DNA from: an uncultured Mycoplasmatota bacterium
GTDB taxonomy: Bacteria; Bacillota_I; Bacilli_A; RF39; UBA660
Assembly: GCA_946488855.1 (NCBI GenBank)
Contig: CAMLWC010000009.1
Location: 1 to 42,998 of the forward strand
DNA length: 42,998 nucleotides
Direction of reading: 5' to 3'
Shown one piece after another: positions 7,868-15,892 of the stretch (its first letter is position 1; each line of letters begins with the position of its first letter). The notes beneath the pieces were generated by a model that was given only the letters and a program-made list of their open reading frames with translations, ran no database searches and was not told the DNA's origin. A program made the translations under genes and the position numbers.

Positions 7868-9197
7868 CGTATTCAATAATTTTTCCTGTAGTAGCATTTA
7901 TTTCATAACTATATTCTTTATTATTTGCTTTAAATTCAATTTCATATTTATTATCATCTAATTCAATTTCATAATTAGTTATATTAGTAACATTAGCATG
8001 ATCTAAAGCAATTTGTTTAGCTTTTTCTTTACTAATTACAGGATTAGGTTCTTTATAATTATTATCAATAGAATATTTGATTATTTTACCTGTAGTGGCA
8101 TTTATTTCATAATCATATTCTTTATTATTTGATTTAAACTCAATTTCATATTTATTATCATCTAATTCAATTTCATAATTAGTTATATTAGTAACATTAG
8201 CATGTTTTAAAGTAATTTGCTTTGCTTCATCTTTAGTTATTTTATCAGTTGTTGTATTATTTGAACTATTACTTGAATTATTATTTGAAATTTCGTTATT
8301 ATCAATTTCATATTCAATTATATCGCCAGTTAAAGCATTAATTTCATAATCGTATTCTTTATTGTTTGCTTTAAATTCAATTTCATAAACCATAACATCA
8401 TCAAAATCTAATTCAATTTTATAATTAGTTATATTAGTAACATTAGCGTGATTTAAAGCAATTTCTTTAGCTTTTTTTTCGCCAATATAAGCTTTTTGAC
8501 TAGCACTACCACTAGTTTTTTCATTATCTTTTAAAATTAAATTTAATTCATTAATAGATAAATCAGCTAATTGATCAAAAGTTAACAAATTGTTGTTAGC
8601 CATTATTTGTTTGATTATTTTAACTTTACCTAAAGAAATATTATATTGATTAGCTAAATCAGTTAATTCTTTTTCTTCATTAACAGTTTGGCTAATAATT
8701 GAAATATTTTCCATATTAATTTGATTTAAAATTTCTTGCCTTAAAGTTTCAGCTTTAGCATTATCATTATTTTCAACTGATATTAAAATGGAATTAGCTA
8801 GTTCAGTAATATAACCATTTTTAACCATAGAGCCAATTAAGGCATTAACAGCTACATTAATATCGCTACCTTTTAAATCCATATCGCTAATAATTTTTTT
8901 GCCATCTTCATTATTGGCGATAACTTCTAAAACTTTTTCTTTTTGATTAATTTTTAATTCAACACTTGGATTAACATCGATTCCTACTTTTGAAGTAACT
9001 TTATAATTATTATTATAATATAATCCCCCTATAAATAATAAGCATATTACACAAAGTGTACTGATCGTCGCCATAATAGGCAATTTTCTTTTCTTTTCCA
9101 TATAAACATATCCTTTCTTTTCTAAATTATTTAAATCGAACTTAGGAAGCTTAATATTATTTAAATTTTTACTAATTCTTTTTTCAATATTATTCAT
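7851..9197 (-). CDS. RsgI-like transmembrane anti-sigma factor with three PepSY domains
   Basis: 448 residues. A short cytoplasmic part (1-39, basic before the membrane) is followed by one membrane span (about 40-61). Next comes an RsgI-type extracellular stretch with GIDVNPSVELKIN and NEDGKKII; Asn76-Pro77 matches the bond at which RsgI proteins are known to self-cleave. A helical region follows, then three PepSY-like modules (about 239-302, 321-384, 389-448), each with HANVTNITNY and ending in TG(D/K)II(E/K)Y. The gene overlaps the ECF sigma gene by 8 bases, so I infer that it binds that sigma factor inside the cell and senses an envelope signal outside. The cytoplasmic part is too short for a classical RsgI_N domain, so the binding mode is open. 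Confidence 0.75.
   Translation of the reverse strand: MNNIEKRISKNLNNIKLPKFDLNNLEKKGYVYMEKKRKLPIMATISTLCVICLLFIGGLYYNNNYKVTSKVGIDVNPSVELKINQKEKVLEVIANNEDGKKIISDMDLKGSDINVAVNALIGSMVKNGYITELANSILISVENNDNAKAETLRQEILNQINMENISIISQTVNEEKELTDLANQYNISLGKVKIIKQIMANNNLLTFDQLADLSINELNLILKDNEKTSGSASQKAYIGEKKAKEIALNHANVTNITNYKIELDFDDVMVYEIEFKANNKEYDYEINALTGDIIEYEIDNNEISNNNSSNSSNNTTTDKITKDEAKQITLKHANVTNITNYEIELDDNKYEIEFKSNNKEYDYEINATTGKIIKYSIDNNYKEPNPVISKEKAKQIALDHANVTNITNYEIELDDNKYEIEFKANNKEYSYEINATTGKIIEYEIDTD
7937..8204 (-). repeat. 64-nt exact direct repeat inside the PepSY region
   Basis: The bases at 7937-8000 and 8141-8204 are identical over 64 positions and lie 204 bases (68 codons) apart, in frame. 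They encode the core of PepSY modules 2 and 3. Module 1 (around 8380-8450) is related but more diverged. This looks like a recent in-frame duplication. Confidence 0.85.
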
Positions 9198-9699
9198 TTT
9201 TTCCCTCCTTTGTAAGTTCTTTCAATTTTTTGATTGCCCTATGATATTTAGAGAGAGTAGTAGTTAATTTTAAATCTAAAATCTTAGCAATCTCATGAAA
9301 TTTAAAACCATTCATAGCGTGCAAAATAATAATATTTCTTTCATCGTCATTTAAATTGTTTAGTAAATATTCTATTAATATTTTATCATCATGATTAGGT
9401 TTAGATATAAATTCAATTTCATCAACATTAATTGTTTTTTTGTTACTTCTAATTTTATTGTAGGCAATATTTTTAGTGATTGTTAAAATCCAAGCCATTG
9501 GTTTATTTTGATTTTGATATTTAAAAGCATTGTGATAAATTGTAATAAATACTTCTTGCATAACATCTTTAGCGTCTTCACTATTTTTTAAAATACTTAA
9601 TGCAAAACTATAAACATTATTATTAATTAAATCATATAGTTCATTAAATGCTTCAATATCATTTAAAGCAATTCTTTCTAAGTAGTTACTAATTTCCAT
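9190..9699 (-). CDS. ECF-type RNA polymerase sigma factor
   Basis: 169 residues, the normal length of an extracytoplasmic-function sigma factor. Region 2 is seen in FALSILKNSEDAKDVMQEVF and KPMAWILTITKNIAYNKIRS. Region 4 is LLNNLNDDERNIIILHAMNG with the helix-turn-helix FHEIAKILDLKLTTTLSKYHRAIKKL. It would direct RNA polymerase to a small regulon, held in check by the overlapping membrane anti-sigma factor. Its start at 9699 follows GAGAGGAG. A SigA-type promoter lies upstream; a self-recognised promoter cannot be defined from one site. Confidence 0.92.
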   Translation of the reverse strand: MEISNYLERIALNDIEAFNELYDLINNNVYSFALSILKNSEDAKDVMQEVFITIYHNAFKYQNQNKPMAWILTITKNIAYNKIRSNKKTINVDEIEFISKPNHDDKILIEYLLNNLNDDERNIIILHAMNGFKFHEIAKILDLKLTTTLSKYHRAIKKLKELTKEGKNE

Positions 9700-9759
9700 T
9701 TTTTTACTCCTCTCAATATAACAACACTTTAAAGATTATTTTTATTGCATATTTTTTTA

Positions 9760-9788
9760 AATATATCATATTTTTTTTGATTAGTCAA
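9760..9788 (-). promoter_or_regulatory. SigA-type promoter of the ECF sigma/anti-sigma operon
   Basis: On the minus strand TTGACT (plus 9783-9788), 17 bases, then TGA-TATATT (TATATT at plus 9760-9765, extended -10). It is back to back with the promoter of the MarR-type operon. Confidence 0.65.
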
Positions 9789-9796
9789 AAATAGTA

Positions 9797-9825
9797 TTGA
9801 CATTATATTTATAATTGCATACAAT
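9797..9825 (+). promoter_or_regulatory. SigA-type promoter of the marR-ABC operon
   Basis: TTGACA at 9797-9802, 17 bases, TACAAT at 9820-9825. The -10 is overlapped by inverted repeats that look like the binding site of the regulator encoded just downstream. Confidence 0.75.
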
Positions 9826-9847
9826 TATATAGCGTGTTATATAATTG
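9811..9847. promoter_or_regulatory. Probable MarR-type operator with three half-sites
   Basis: CAATTATATA (9822-9831), spacer GCGTGT, TATATAATTG (9838-9847) is a perfect 10-bp palindrome. A further half-site ATAATTG at 9811-9817 forms a second inverted repeat with 9822-9828. The sites cover the -10 box and the start of transcription, the right place for repression by the MarR-like protein at 9859. Confidence 0.7.
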
Positions 9848-9858
9848 GAGATGATTAA

Positions 9859-10287
9859 ATGGATCGACATATTGGATTTTATTTTAAAAAGATTTTTCAG
9901 ATAATGGAAAGAAATATGAATAAAAAATTAGAAAAAATTGATTTAACTAATAGTCAAGCAAGTATATTAATTTATTTATACAAAAATAAGGAAATTGTTA
10001 ATCAAAGAGATATTGAAAGAAAATTTGAGTTGACTAATCCGACAGTCAATGGCATATTAAATAGATTAGAAAATAAAGATTTTATTAAACGTACTGTTAG
10101 TTTAAAAGATGCTAGAAATAAAGAAATCCATTTAACTGAAAAAAGTATTTCACTAATAAATGAAATGAAAAAAGAGGCTAAACAATTAGAAAAAGAAATG
10201 ATAGCAGGCATATCAAAAGAAGAATTAAATATTTTTAATGAAGTTTTAAAAAAAGTATTTAATAATATGCAAGGAGGATTAAAATGA
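9859..10287 (+). CDS. MarR family transcriptional regulator
   Basis: 142 residues with the winged helix-turn-helix layout of MarR: helix QRDIERKFELTNPTVNGILNRLE, then the wing KDARNKEIHLTEK. The N- and C-terminal helices form the dimer interface. It overlaps the first ABC gene by four bases (ATGA), and a palindrome covers its own promoter, so it very likely represses its operon and responds to a compound that the exporter removes. The ligand is unknown. The start at 9859 follows GGAGATGATTAA. Confidence 0.9.
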   Translation: MDRHIGFYFKKIFQIMERNMNKKLEKIDLTNSQASILIYLYKNKEIVNQRDIERKFELTNPTVNGILNRLENKDFIKRTVSLKDARNKEIHLTEKSISLINEMKKEAKQLEKEMIAGISKEELNIFNEVLKKVFNNMQGGLK

Positions 10288-12464
10288 AACATGTATTAAA
10301 AACATTAAAAAAGTATAGTTTTCAAATAATATTAGTATTTGTATTACTTTTTATGCAAGCAATGTGTGATTTAAGTTTACCAGAATATACTTCTGATATA
10401 GTAAATATTGGTATACAACAAAGTGGTATTGAATCCTCGGTACCAGATGTAATTAGAGAAAGTGAATATGAAAAATTATTGTTGTTTATGGATGATAGCG
10501 ATAAAACAATTGTAAATAATAATTATACTTTAATAACAAAAGATGATACGGAGTATTTAGAAAAATATCCATTATTAAATGAAGAAAATTTATATGTTTT
10601 AACTGGTGATGATGATTTAAATGATATAATGACTTTACCTATTATAATGGTATATAGTTTTTCTAATAATACAATTGAAATACCAGAATTAAGTATTCCT
10701 GAGGGTATGACTATTTTTGATGTTTTAAAAAATATGGATAGTGTTACTCATAGTCAATTTTTAAATAAATTAAAAGAAAATTATTCTAATGAAAAAGTTA
10801 GTTTATTAGAACAAATGGCTACAGTTTATTTAAAAAATGAATATACCGAAATAGGTATTGATGTATCTAATTTACAAATTAGTTATATCGCTAAAACAGG
10901 TATTAAAATGTTAGCTGTTGCTTTAGCTGCAATGGTGTTAACTATCGTAACCGTATTTTTATCAAGTCGTATTGCAGCATTCTTTAGTAGAGATTTAAGA
11001 AGTAAGGTAGTTAATAAAGTTATGACTTATTCAAATAAAGAATTTGAAAGTTTTTCAACTGCTTCTTTAATTACTAGAAGTACTAATGATATTCAACAAG
11101 TTCAAATGTTAATTGTTATGTTACTTAGAATAGTATTCTTTGCTCCAATCATGGGAATAGGTGCTTTAACTAAAGTTAGTGGTAATGAAATGAGTTGGAT
11201 AATTGGTTTAGCTGTATTAGTAATTATAAGTTTTGTAATTATATTATTTAGTATTGCTATGCCTAAATTTAATAAAGTTCAAAAGTTAATTGATAGAGTA
11301 AATTTAGTAGCAAGAGAAATATTATCAGGTATTCAAGTTATAAGAGCTTTTGGTACTGAAAAACATGAAGAAGAAAGATTTGATAAAGCAAATAAAGATC
11401 TAATGAAAGTAAATTTATTTGTAAATAGAACAATGACAATTATGATGCCAACTATGATGTTTATTATGAATGGTGTTAGTGTTTTAATTGTTTGGATAGG
11501 TGCAAGTAAAATTGATGCTGGAACAATTCAAGTTGGTACTTTATTAGCATTTATTACTTATACTATGCAAATAATTATGTCATTTTTAATGATTTCAATG
11601 GTATCAATTATGGTTCCACGTGCATTTGTTTCAATGAATAGAATAGGCGAAGTATTAGATAAAGATACTTCAGTTAAACAAAAAGATAAATGTTTAAAGT
11701 TTAATAATAATCTAAAAGGTACGGTTGAATTTAAGGATGTTTATTTTAGATATCCAGATGCTGAAGAAGATGTTTTACAAAATATTAGTTTCAAAGCAAC
11801 CAAAGGAACAACAACAGCATTTATCGGTTCAACTGGTTCAGGTAAATCAACTTTAATTAATTTAATTCCAAGATTTTTTGATGTTACAGGTGGTAAAATT
11901 TTAATTGATGGAATTGATATAAGAAATGCTAATATCAAAGAATTAAGAGATAAAATTGGTTATGTACCACAAAAAGGAATATTATTTACTGGTACTATTG
12001 AATCTAATATTGGTTTTGGATTACATAAAAAAGATGATGAAGTAATTAAAAAAGCTGCAAAGATAAGTCAAGCTGAAGAATTTATTAATGATAAAAAAGA
12101 TAAATATGAAAGTGCTATATCACAAGGTGGTACTAATGTATCAGGTGGTCAAAGACAGAGATTAGCAATTGCAAGAGCTATTGCAACAGATCCAGAAATA
12201 TATATATTTGATGATAGTTTTTCAGCATTAGATTATAAAACAGATGCTAAATTAAGAAAAGAATTAAATAAAGTAACTAAAGATTCAACTATATTTATTG
12301 TTGCTCAAAGAATAAGTACGGTTATGAATGCTAATCAAATTATTGTTTTAGATAAAGGTCATATAGTAGGAATTGGTAAACATAAAGAATTATTAAAAAA
12401 CTGTGATATTTATAGAGAAATAGCTTACTCACAATTATCAAAGGAGGAGTTAGAAAATGAATAG
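10284..12464 (+). CDS. ABC exporter subunit A with degenerate ATP site
   Basis: 726 residues: membrane domain fused to an ATPase. After a first span (about 12-32) there is an unusual external insert of roughly 170 residues before the second span (near 205), then the remaining spans and the ATPase. Walker A GSTGSGKST is at 515-523, the signature VSGGQ at 619-623, and Walker B ends FDD at 642-644, so the catalytic glutamate is replaced by Asp644 (DDSFSALD). That is the pattern of the non-consensus half of a heterodimeric exporter (YheI/BmrC/TM287 type). The second half follows with an 8-base overlap. Likely a drug or peptide exporter under MarR control. Confidence 0.88.
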   Translation: MKHVLKTLKKYSFQIILVFVLLFMQAMCDLSLPEYTSDIVNIGIQQSGIESSVPDVIRESEYEKLLLFMDDSDKTIVNNNYTLITKDDTEYLEKYPLLNEENLYVLTGDDDLNDIMTLPIIMVYSFSNNTIEIPELSIPEGMTIFDVLKNMDSVTHSQFLNKLKENYSNEKVSLLEQMATVYLKNEYTEIGIDVSNLQISYIAKTGIKMLAVALAAMVLTIVTVFLSSRIAAFFSRDLRSKVVNKVMTYSNKEFESFSTASLITRSTNDIQQVQMLIVMLLRIVFFAPIMGIGALTKVSGNEMSWIIGLAVLVIISFVIILFSIAMPKFNKVQKLIDRVNLVAREILSGIQVIRAFGTEKHEEERFDKANKDLMKVNLFVNRTMTIMMPTMMFIMNGVSVLIVWIGASKIDAGTIQVGTLLAFITYTMQIIMSFLMISMVSIMVPRAFVSMNRIGEVLDKDTSVKQKDKCLKFNNNLKGTVEFKDVYFRYPDAEEDVLQNISFKATKGTTTAFIGSTGSGKSTLINLIPRFFDVTGGKILIDGIDIRNANIKELRDKIGYVPQKGILFTGTIESNIGFGLHKKDDEVIKKAAKISQAEEFINDKKDKYESAISQGGTNVSGGQRQRLAIARAIATDPEIYIFDDSFSALDYKTDAKLRKELNKVTKDSTIFIVAQRISTVMNANQIIVLDKGHIVGIGKHKELLKNCDIYREIAYSQLSKEELENE

Positions 12465-14256
12465 AGGTCCAGGTGCAATAGGCAGTGTTGAAAAAGCCAA
12501 AGATTTTAAAGGAACATTAAAAAAATTATTCAAAAGTATGAGTAAATATAAAATACAATTAATAGTTATATTTATATTTGCTATTGCCAGTACCATATTT
12601 TCCATAGTAGGACCTAAAATACTAGGTAATGCTACAACGGAATTATTTAATGGAATTGTTAGCAAATTATCAGGTGGTGCTGGTATTGATTTTGATAAAA
12701 TTGCTTCTATTTTAATATTTTTGATAATTTTATATATTATAAGTGCATTATTTTCTTATGTTCAAGGATTTATAATGACTGGTATAAGTCAAAAATATAC
12801 ATATCAATTAAGAAAAAAAGTATCTATCAAAATAAACAAATTACCTATTTCTTATTTTGATAAAAAAACTCATGGTGAAGTTTTATCTATTATAACTAAT
12901 GATATTGATACAATGAGTCAAAGTTTAAATCAAAGTGCAACACAATTAATAACTTCTATTACAACAATTATTGGTATATTAGTAATGATGCTATCAATAA
13001 ATGTTACAATGACGATTGTTGCTATATTAATTTTACCAATAGCCTCTTTAATTACAATGTTTATTGTTAAACATAGTCAAAATTATTTTGCTAAACAACA
13101 AGAATATTTAGGTCATGTTAATGGTAAAATTGAAGAAATGTATTCTGGACAAAATGTTATTAAAGTATTTAATGCTGAAAATAAAGTTTTGAAAGAATTT
13201 GAAAAAGATAATACTTATTTAAGTAATGTTGGATGGAAGAGTCAATTTTTCTCTGGTATGATGCATCCAATTATGAATTTTATTGGTAATTTAGGATATG
13301 TTGTAATTGCAATATTAGGTGGTTATTTTACTATTTTAGGTAAAATTACAGTTGGTAATATTCAATCATTTATTTCATATACTAAAAATTTTACAAACCC
13401 AATTGCTCAATTAGCGCAAGTATCAAATATGATTCAATCAATGATTGCAGCTAGTGAAAGAGTATTTGAATTTTTAGATGAAAAAGAAGAAGTAGAAGTT
13501 AAAAATCCACTTAAAGTAGATAATATCGAAGGAAATGTTATTTTTGATCATGTTAAATTTGGTTATAATGAAGATCAAATTATAATTAAAGATTTTAGTG
13601 CAGATGTTAAGAAGGGACAGAAGATTGCTATAGTAGGACCTACTGGAGCAGGTAAAACAACAATGATTAAATTACTTATGAGATTTTATAATGTTAATGA
13701 TGGTGCTATTTTAATTGATGGAAACAATATTAATAATTTTAAAAGAAGTGATTTAAGACATATATTTGGTATGGTTTTACAAGATACTTGGTTATTCTCA
13801 GGAACTATTATGGAAAATTTAAGATATGGAAAATTAGATGCAACTGATGACGAAATAATTGAAGCCGCTAAAAAAGCCCATGTCCATCATTTTATTCAAA
13901 CTTTGCCAGATGCATATAATATGGAATTAAATGAAGAAACAAATAATATATCTCAAGGACAAAAACAATTACTTACAATTGCTCGTGCTATTTTAGCTAA
14001 TCCTAAAGTATTAATATTAGATGAAGCAACAAGTAGTGTTGATACAAGAACAGAAATATTAATTCAAAAAGCAATGGATGAATTAATGAAAGGAAGAACA
14101 TCTTTCATAATTGCTCATAGATTATCAACTATTAGAGATGCCGATTTAATATTAGTTATGAATAATGGAGATATAGTAGAACAAGGAAATCATGAAGAAT
14201 TATTAAAGAAAAATGGTTTTTATGCTAATTTATATAATTCTCAATTTGAACAATGA
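12457..14256 (+). CDS. ABC exporter subunit B with canonical catalytic site
   Basis: 599 residues: six membrane spans, then an ATPase with Walker A GPTGAGKTT (394-402) and Walker B LILDEATSSVD with Asp522-Glu523. Its signature motif is ISQGQ (498-502) instead of LSGGQ. In a heterodimer this weak signature faces the Walker motifs of subunit A, which lack the glutamate, making one dead site. The good signature of subunit A faces the good Walker B of this subunit, making one active site. The two changes fit each other exactly. The start overlaps subunit A, with GGAGGAG upstream. Confidence 0.9.
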   Translation: MNRGPGAIGSVEKAKDFKGTLKKLFKSMSKYKIQLIVIFIFAIASTIFSIVGPKILGNATTELFNGIVSKLSGGAGIDFDKIASILIFLIILYIISALFSYVQGFIMTGISQKYTYQLRKKVSIKINKLPISYFDKKTHGEVLSIITNDIDTMSQSLNQSATQLITSITTIIGILVMMLSINVTMTIVAILILPIASLITMFIVKHSQNYFAKQQEYLGHVNGKIEEMYSGQNVIKVFNAENKVLKEFEKDNTYLSNVGWKSQFFSGMMHPIMNFIGNLGYVVIAILGGYFTILGKITVGNIQSFISYTKNFTNPIAQLAQVSNMIQSMIAASERVFEFLDEKEEVEVKNPLKVDNIEGNVIFDHVKFGYNEDQIIIKDFSADVKKGQKIAIVGPTGAGKTTMIKLLMRFYNVNDGAILIDGNNINNFKRSDLRHIFGMVLQDTWLFSGTIMENLRYGKLDATDDEIIEAAKKAHVHHFIQTLPDAYNMELNEETNNISQGQKQLLTIARAILANPKVLILDEATSSVDTRTEILIQKAMDELMKGRTSFIIAHRLSTIRDADLILVMNNGDIVEQGNHEELLKKNGFYANLYNSQFEQ

Positions 14257-14277
14257 CATACAGTTATTGTTTTTTTT
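14250..14277 (+). terminator. Terminator of the marR-ABC operon across the stop codon
   Basis: ACAATGAC (14250-14257, containing the stop TGA), loop ATACA, GTTATTGT (14263-14270, one G-U pair), then eight T. Confidence 0.75.
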
Positions 14278-14289
14278 ACAAAATAATCA

Positions 14290-14318
14290 TTGATAAATTA
14301 TAAAAAATAAGATATAAT
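14290..14318 (+). promoter_or_regulatory. SigA-type promoter of the phosphoglycerate-mutase-like gene
   Basis: TTGATA at 14290-14295, 17 bases, TATAAT at 14313-14318. Confidence 0.7.
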
Positions 14319-14344
14319 ATTTAATAGAATATGAGGGATGAATA

Positions 14345-15724
14345 ATGAAAAAAACAGTTTTATTTTTAATGAATGGTTTTGGAATTGAACAAATTGATTC
14401 ATATAACATATATAATTCTAAATTAATGCCTAATTTGGATTCATATACTAAAAATTATTTATTTACTGCTATTGAATCTAAAGCATATGATTTAAAAAGT
14501 GGTTATAGAACATTTAGTACAGCATCAGATTTACCTCTTACTTATTCTTTAATAGACAATTATTATTTAAAGTTTAGTGAAAATAAAAATTTAAATTTTT
14601 ATCTAAATAGTATTAGACCAGAAGGTAAAGTACAATTGTTTTTATTTTATGAAAACGAAAAAAGTTTTGAACATATTAAATCATTTTGTAATTATATAAA
14701 AAACAAAAATAATAAAATATATTTACATTTTATTTTAACTTCACATAATACTAATAACTATAAAGAAATAGATAAAATTGTGACAAAAATAAGTTATGAT
14801 TTTAAAGATATAAAGATAGGTATAATTGTTGGAATTAATCAGTTAATGAATCAAAATTTAACTTCATTTATGAATTTATTTAAAAATGAAGTTGGTGAAA
14901 AATGGAAAGAAATTACTAAAAAAATAAGTTATTTAGAAACTTCTAAAATAAAGCCAAGTGATGTAAAAGAATTTTATATGAATGAAGGATTTAAATTTGA
15001 TGTTAATGATAGCTTCTTTTTCTTTAATTATGAATATTATGATATATCTAGTTTTATTTCAAATATTAGTACAATTAATAATATAAATGATTATTGTTCA
15101 TTATTTGAAATGAAAGGCGTTAAATACCCAATGTTTGCTTATCCATTATCAGGTATTTCGATGGCAAATTCACTAAAAAAAATAAATGCAAAAACGTTAA
15201 TTTTATTGGCAAGTGAAAATATTAAACAGATTAATTATTATTGTAATGGATTACAAAATGTTGTTTCTGATAATATTTGTTTTGCTAAAACTGATGACGG
15301 ATTAAATCCTAATTTCTTAAAATCGATAATTAGAGATTCTGAATATGATTTGATAATTATTAATTTTCAAATTGATAATGTTAAAACAGTTACTGAATTA
15401 AATGAAAAATTGAGTAAATTAGATATGATGCTTAAAGTAATCCATGATTTCTGCGTTGAATTAAAAATAAGTTTATTTGTTTCTTCATTATATGGAATGC
15501 AAAAAGAAATTGCTGTTGATAATTTTGTTAAAGCAACGGTAAATTTTTCATTAAAAGTTCCATTTATAGTTATAGATTCAATATTTAATAAATCTAATTT
15601 TTCTATAAGTTCTGGTAATATTTATACTATGGCTAATACATTATATACAAATATTAATCCTAAAAATGAAGGAGCAGTTTTAATTAGAAAAAAGGATTTT
15701 ATAACTAAAATGATAAAAAAATAG
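14345..15724 (+). CDS. Phosphoglycerate-mutase-like pseudoenzyme (iPGM family, metal ligands lost)
   Basis: 459 residues. The frame of cofactor-independent phosphoglycerate mutase is recognisable: an opening KKTVLFLMNGFGI where enzymes have DG(W/F)G; the middle ANSLKKINAKTLILLASENIKQINYYCNG where enzymes have LAEV...LRIAETEKYAHVTFFFNGG; and the end LYGMQKE ... LKVPFIVID where enzymes have DHGN ... VPFI. Nearly every residue that binds manganese or carries phosphate is gone: the first Asp is Asn10, the DHGN motif is L382-Y383-G384-M385, and the catalytic serine motif is not found. I infer a non-catalytic relative with an unknown, perhaps binding or regulatory, role. It is transcribed alone, just upstream of the glycine T-box. 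Confidence 0.6.
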   Translation: MKKTVLFLMNGFGIEQIDSYNIYNSKLMPNLDSYTKNYLFTAIESKAYDLKSGYRTFSTASDLPLTYSLIDNYYLKFSENKNLNFYLNSIRPEGKVQLFLFYENEKSFEHIKSFCNYIKNKNNKIYLHFILTSHNTNNYKEIDKIVTKISYDFKDIKIGIIVGINQLMNQNLTSFMNLFKNEVGEKWKEITKKISYLETSKIKPSDVKEFYMNEGFKFDVNDSFFFFNYEYYDISSFISNISTINNINDYCSLFEMKGVKYPMFAYPLSGISMANSLKKINAKTLILLASENIKQINYYCNGLQNVVSDNICFAKTDDGLNPNFLKSIIRDSEYDLIIINFQIDNVKTVTELNEKLSKLDMMLKVIHDFCVELKISLFVSSLYGMQKEIAVDNFVKATVNFSLKVPFIVIDSIFNKSNFSISSGNIYTMANTLYTNINPKNEGAVLIRKKDFITKMIKK

Positions 15725-15753
15725 TTGACTAATTATACTAAATGTAATAAAAT
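15725..15753 (+). promoter_or_regulatory. SigA-type promoter of the glycine T-box operon
   Basis: TTGACT at 15725-15730, 17 bases, TAAAAT at 15748-15753. It predicts an RNA start near 15760, leaving only about 70 bases of leader before the T-box sequence. Confidence 0.65.
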
Positions 15754-15759
15754 TTATTT

Positions 15760-15880
15760 ATCGATGTGATGACGGAGGTTGGAATCTCTCGAGCAATATA
15801 TTAATAAGTGATTCTATTAGAATAAATAAGGTGGAACCACGGTATAATACCGTCCTTATGTCTTCTAATAGAATTTTATT
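15760..15880 (+). ncRNA. T-box riboswitch, glycine-specific
   Basis: The T-box core GGTGGAACCACGG (15830-15842) with the paired CCGTCCTT downstream is unmistakable. The TGGA at 15832-15835 would pair with a tRNA ending UCCA, and bacterial tRNA-Gly has U at position 73, which agrees with the downstream glyS. A GGA triplet followed by A (15781-15783) is the likely specifier codon. A 12-bp perfect stem joins 15811-15822 with 15863-15874 and is followed by TTTATT, the likely terminator. Uncharged tRNA-Gly should favour the antiterminator and switch on the two genes behind it. The Stem I region is very short (see findings). Confidence 0.85.
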
Positions 15881-15892
15881 ATGGAGGATATT

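Noticed and set aside
7930-8460. Regularly spaced repeats that might be a CRISPR array or tandem satellite
   Set aside because: The repeats are in frame, 204-246 bases apart, and encode PepSY modules of one protein; no short repeat-spacer pattern exists.
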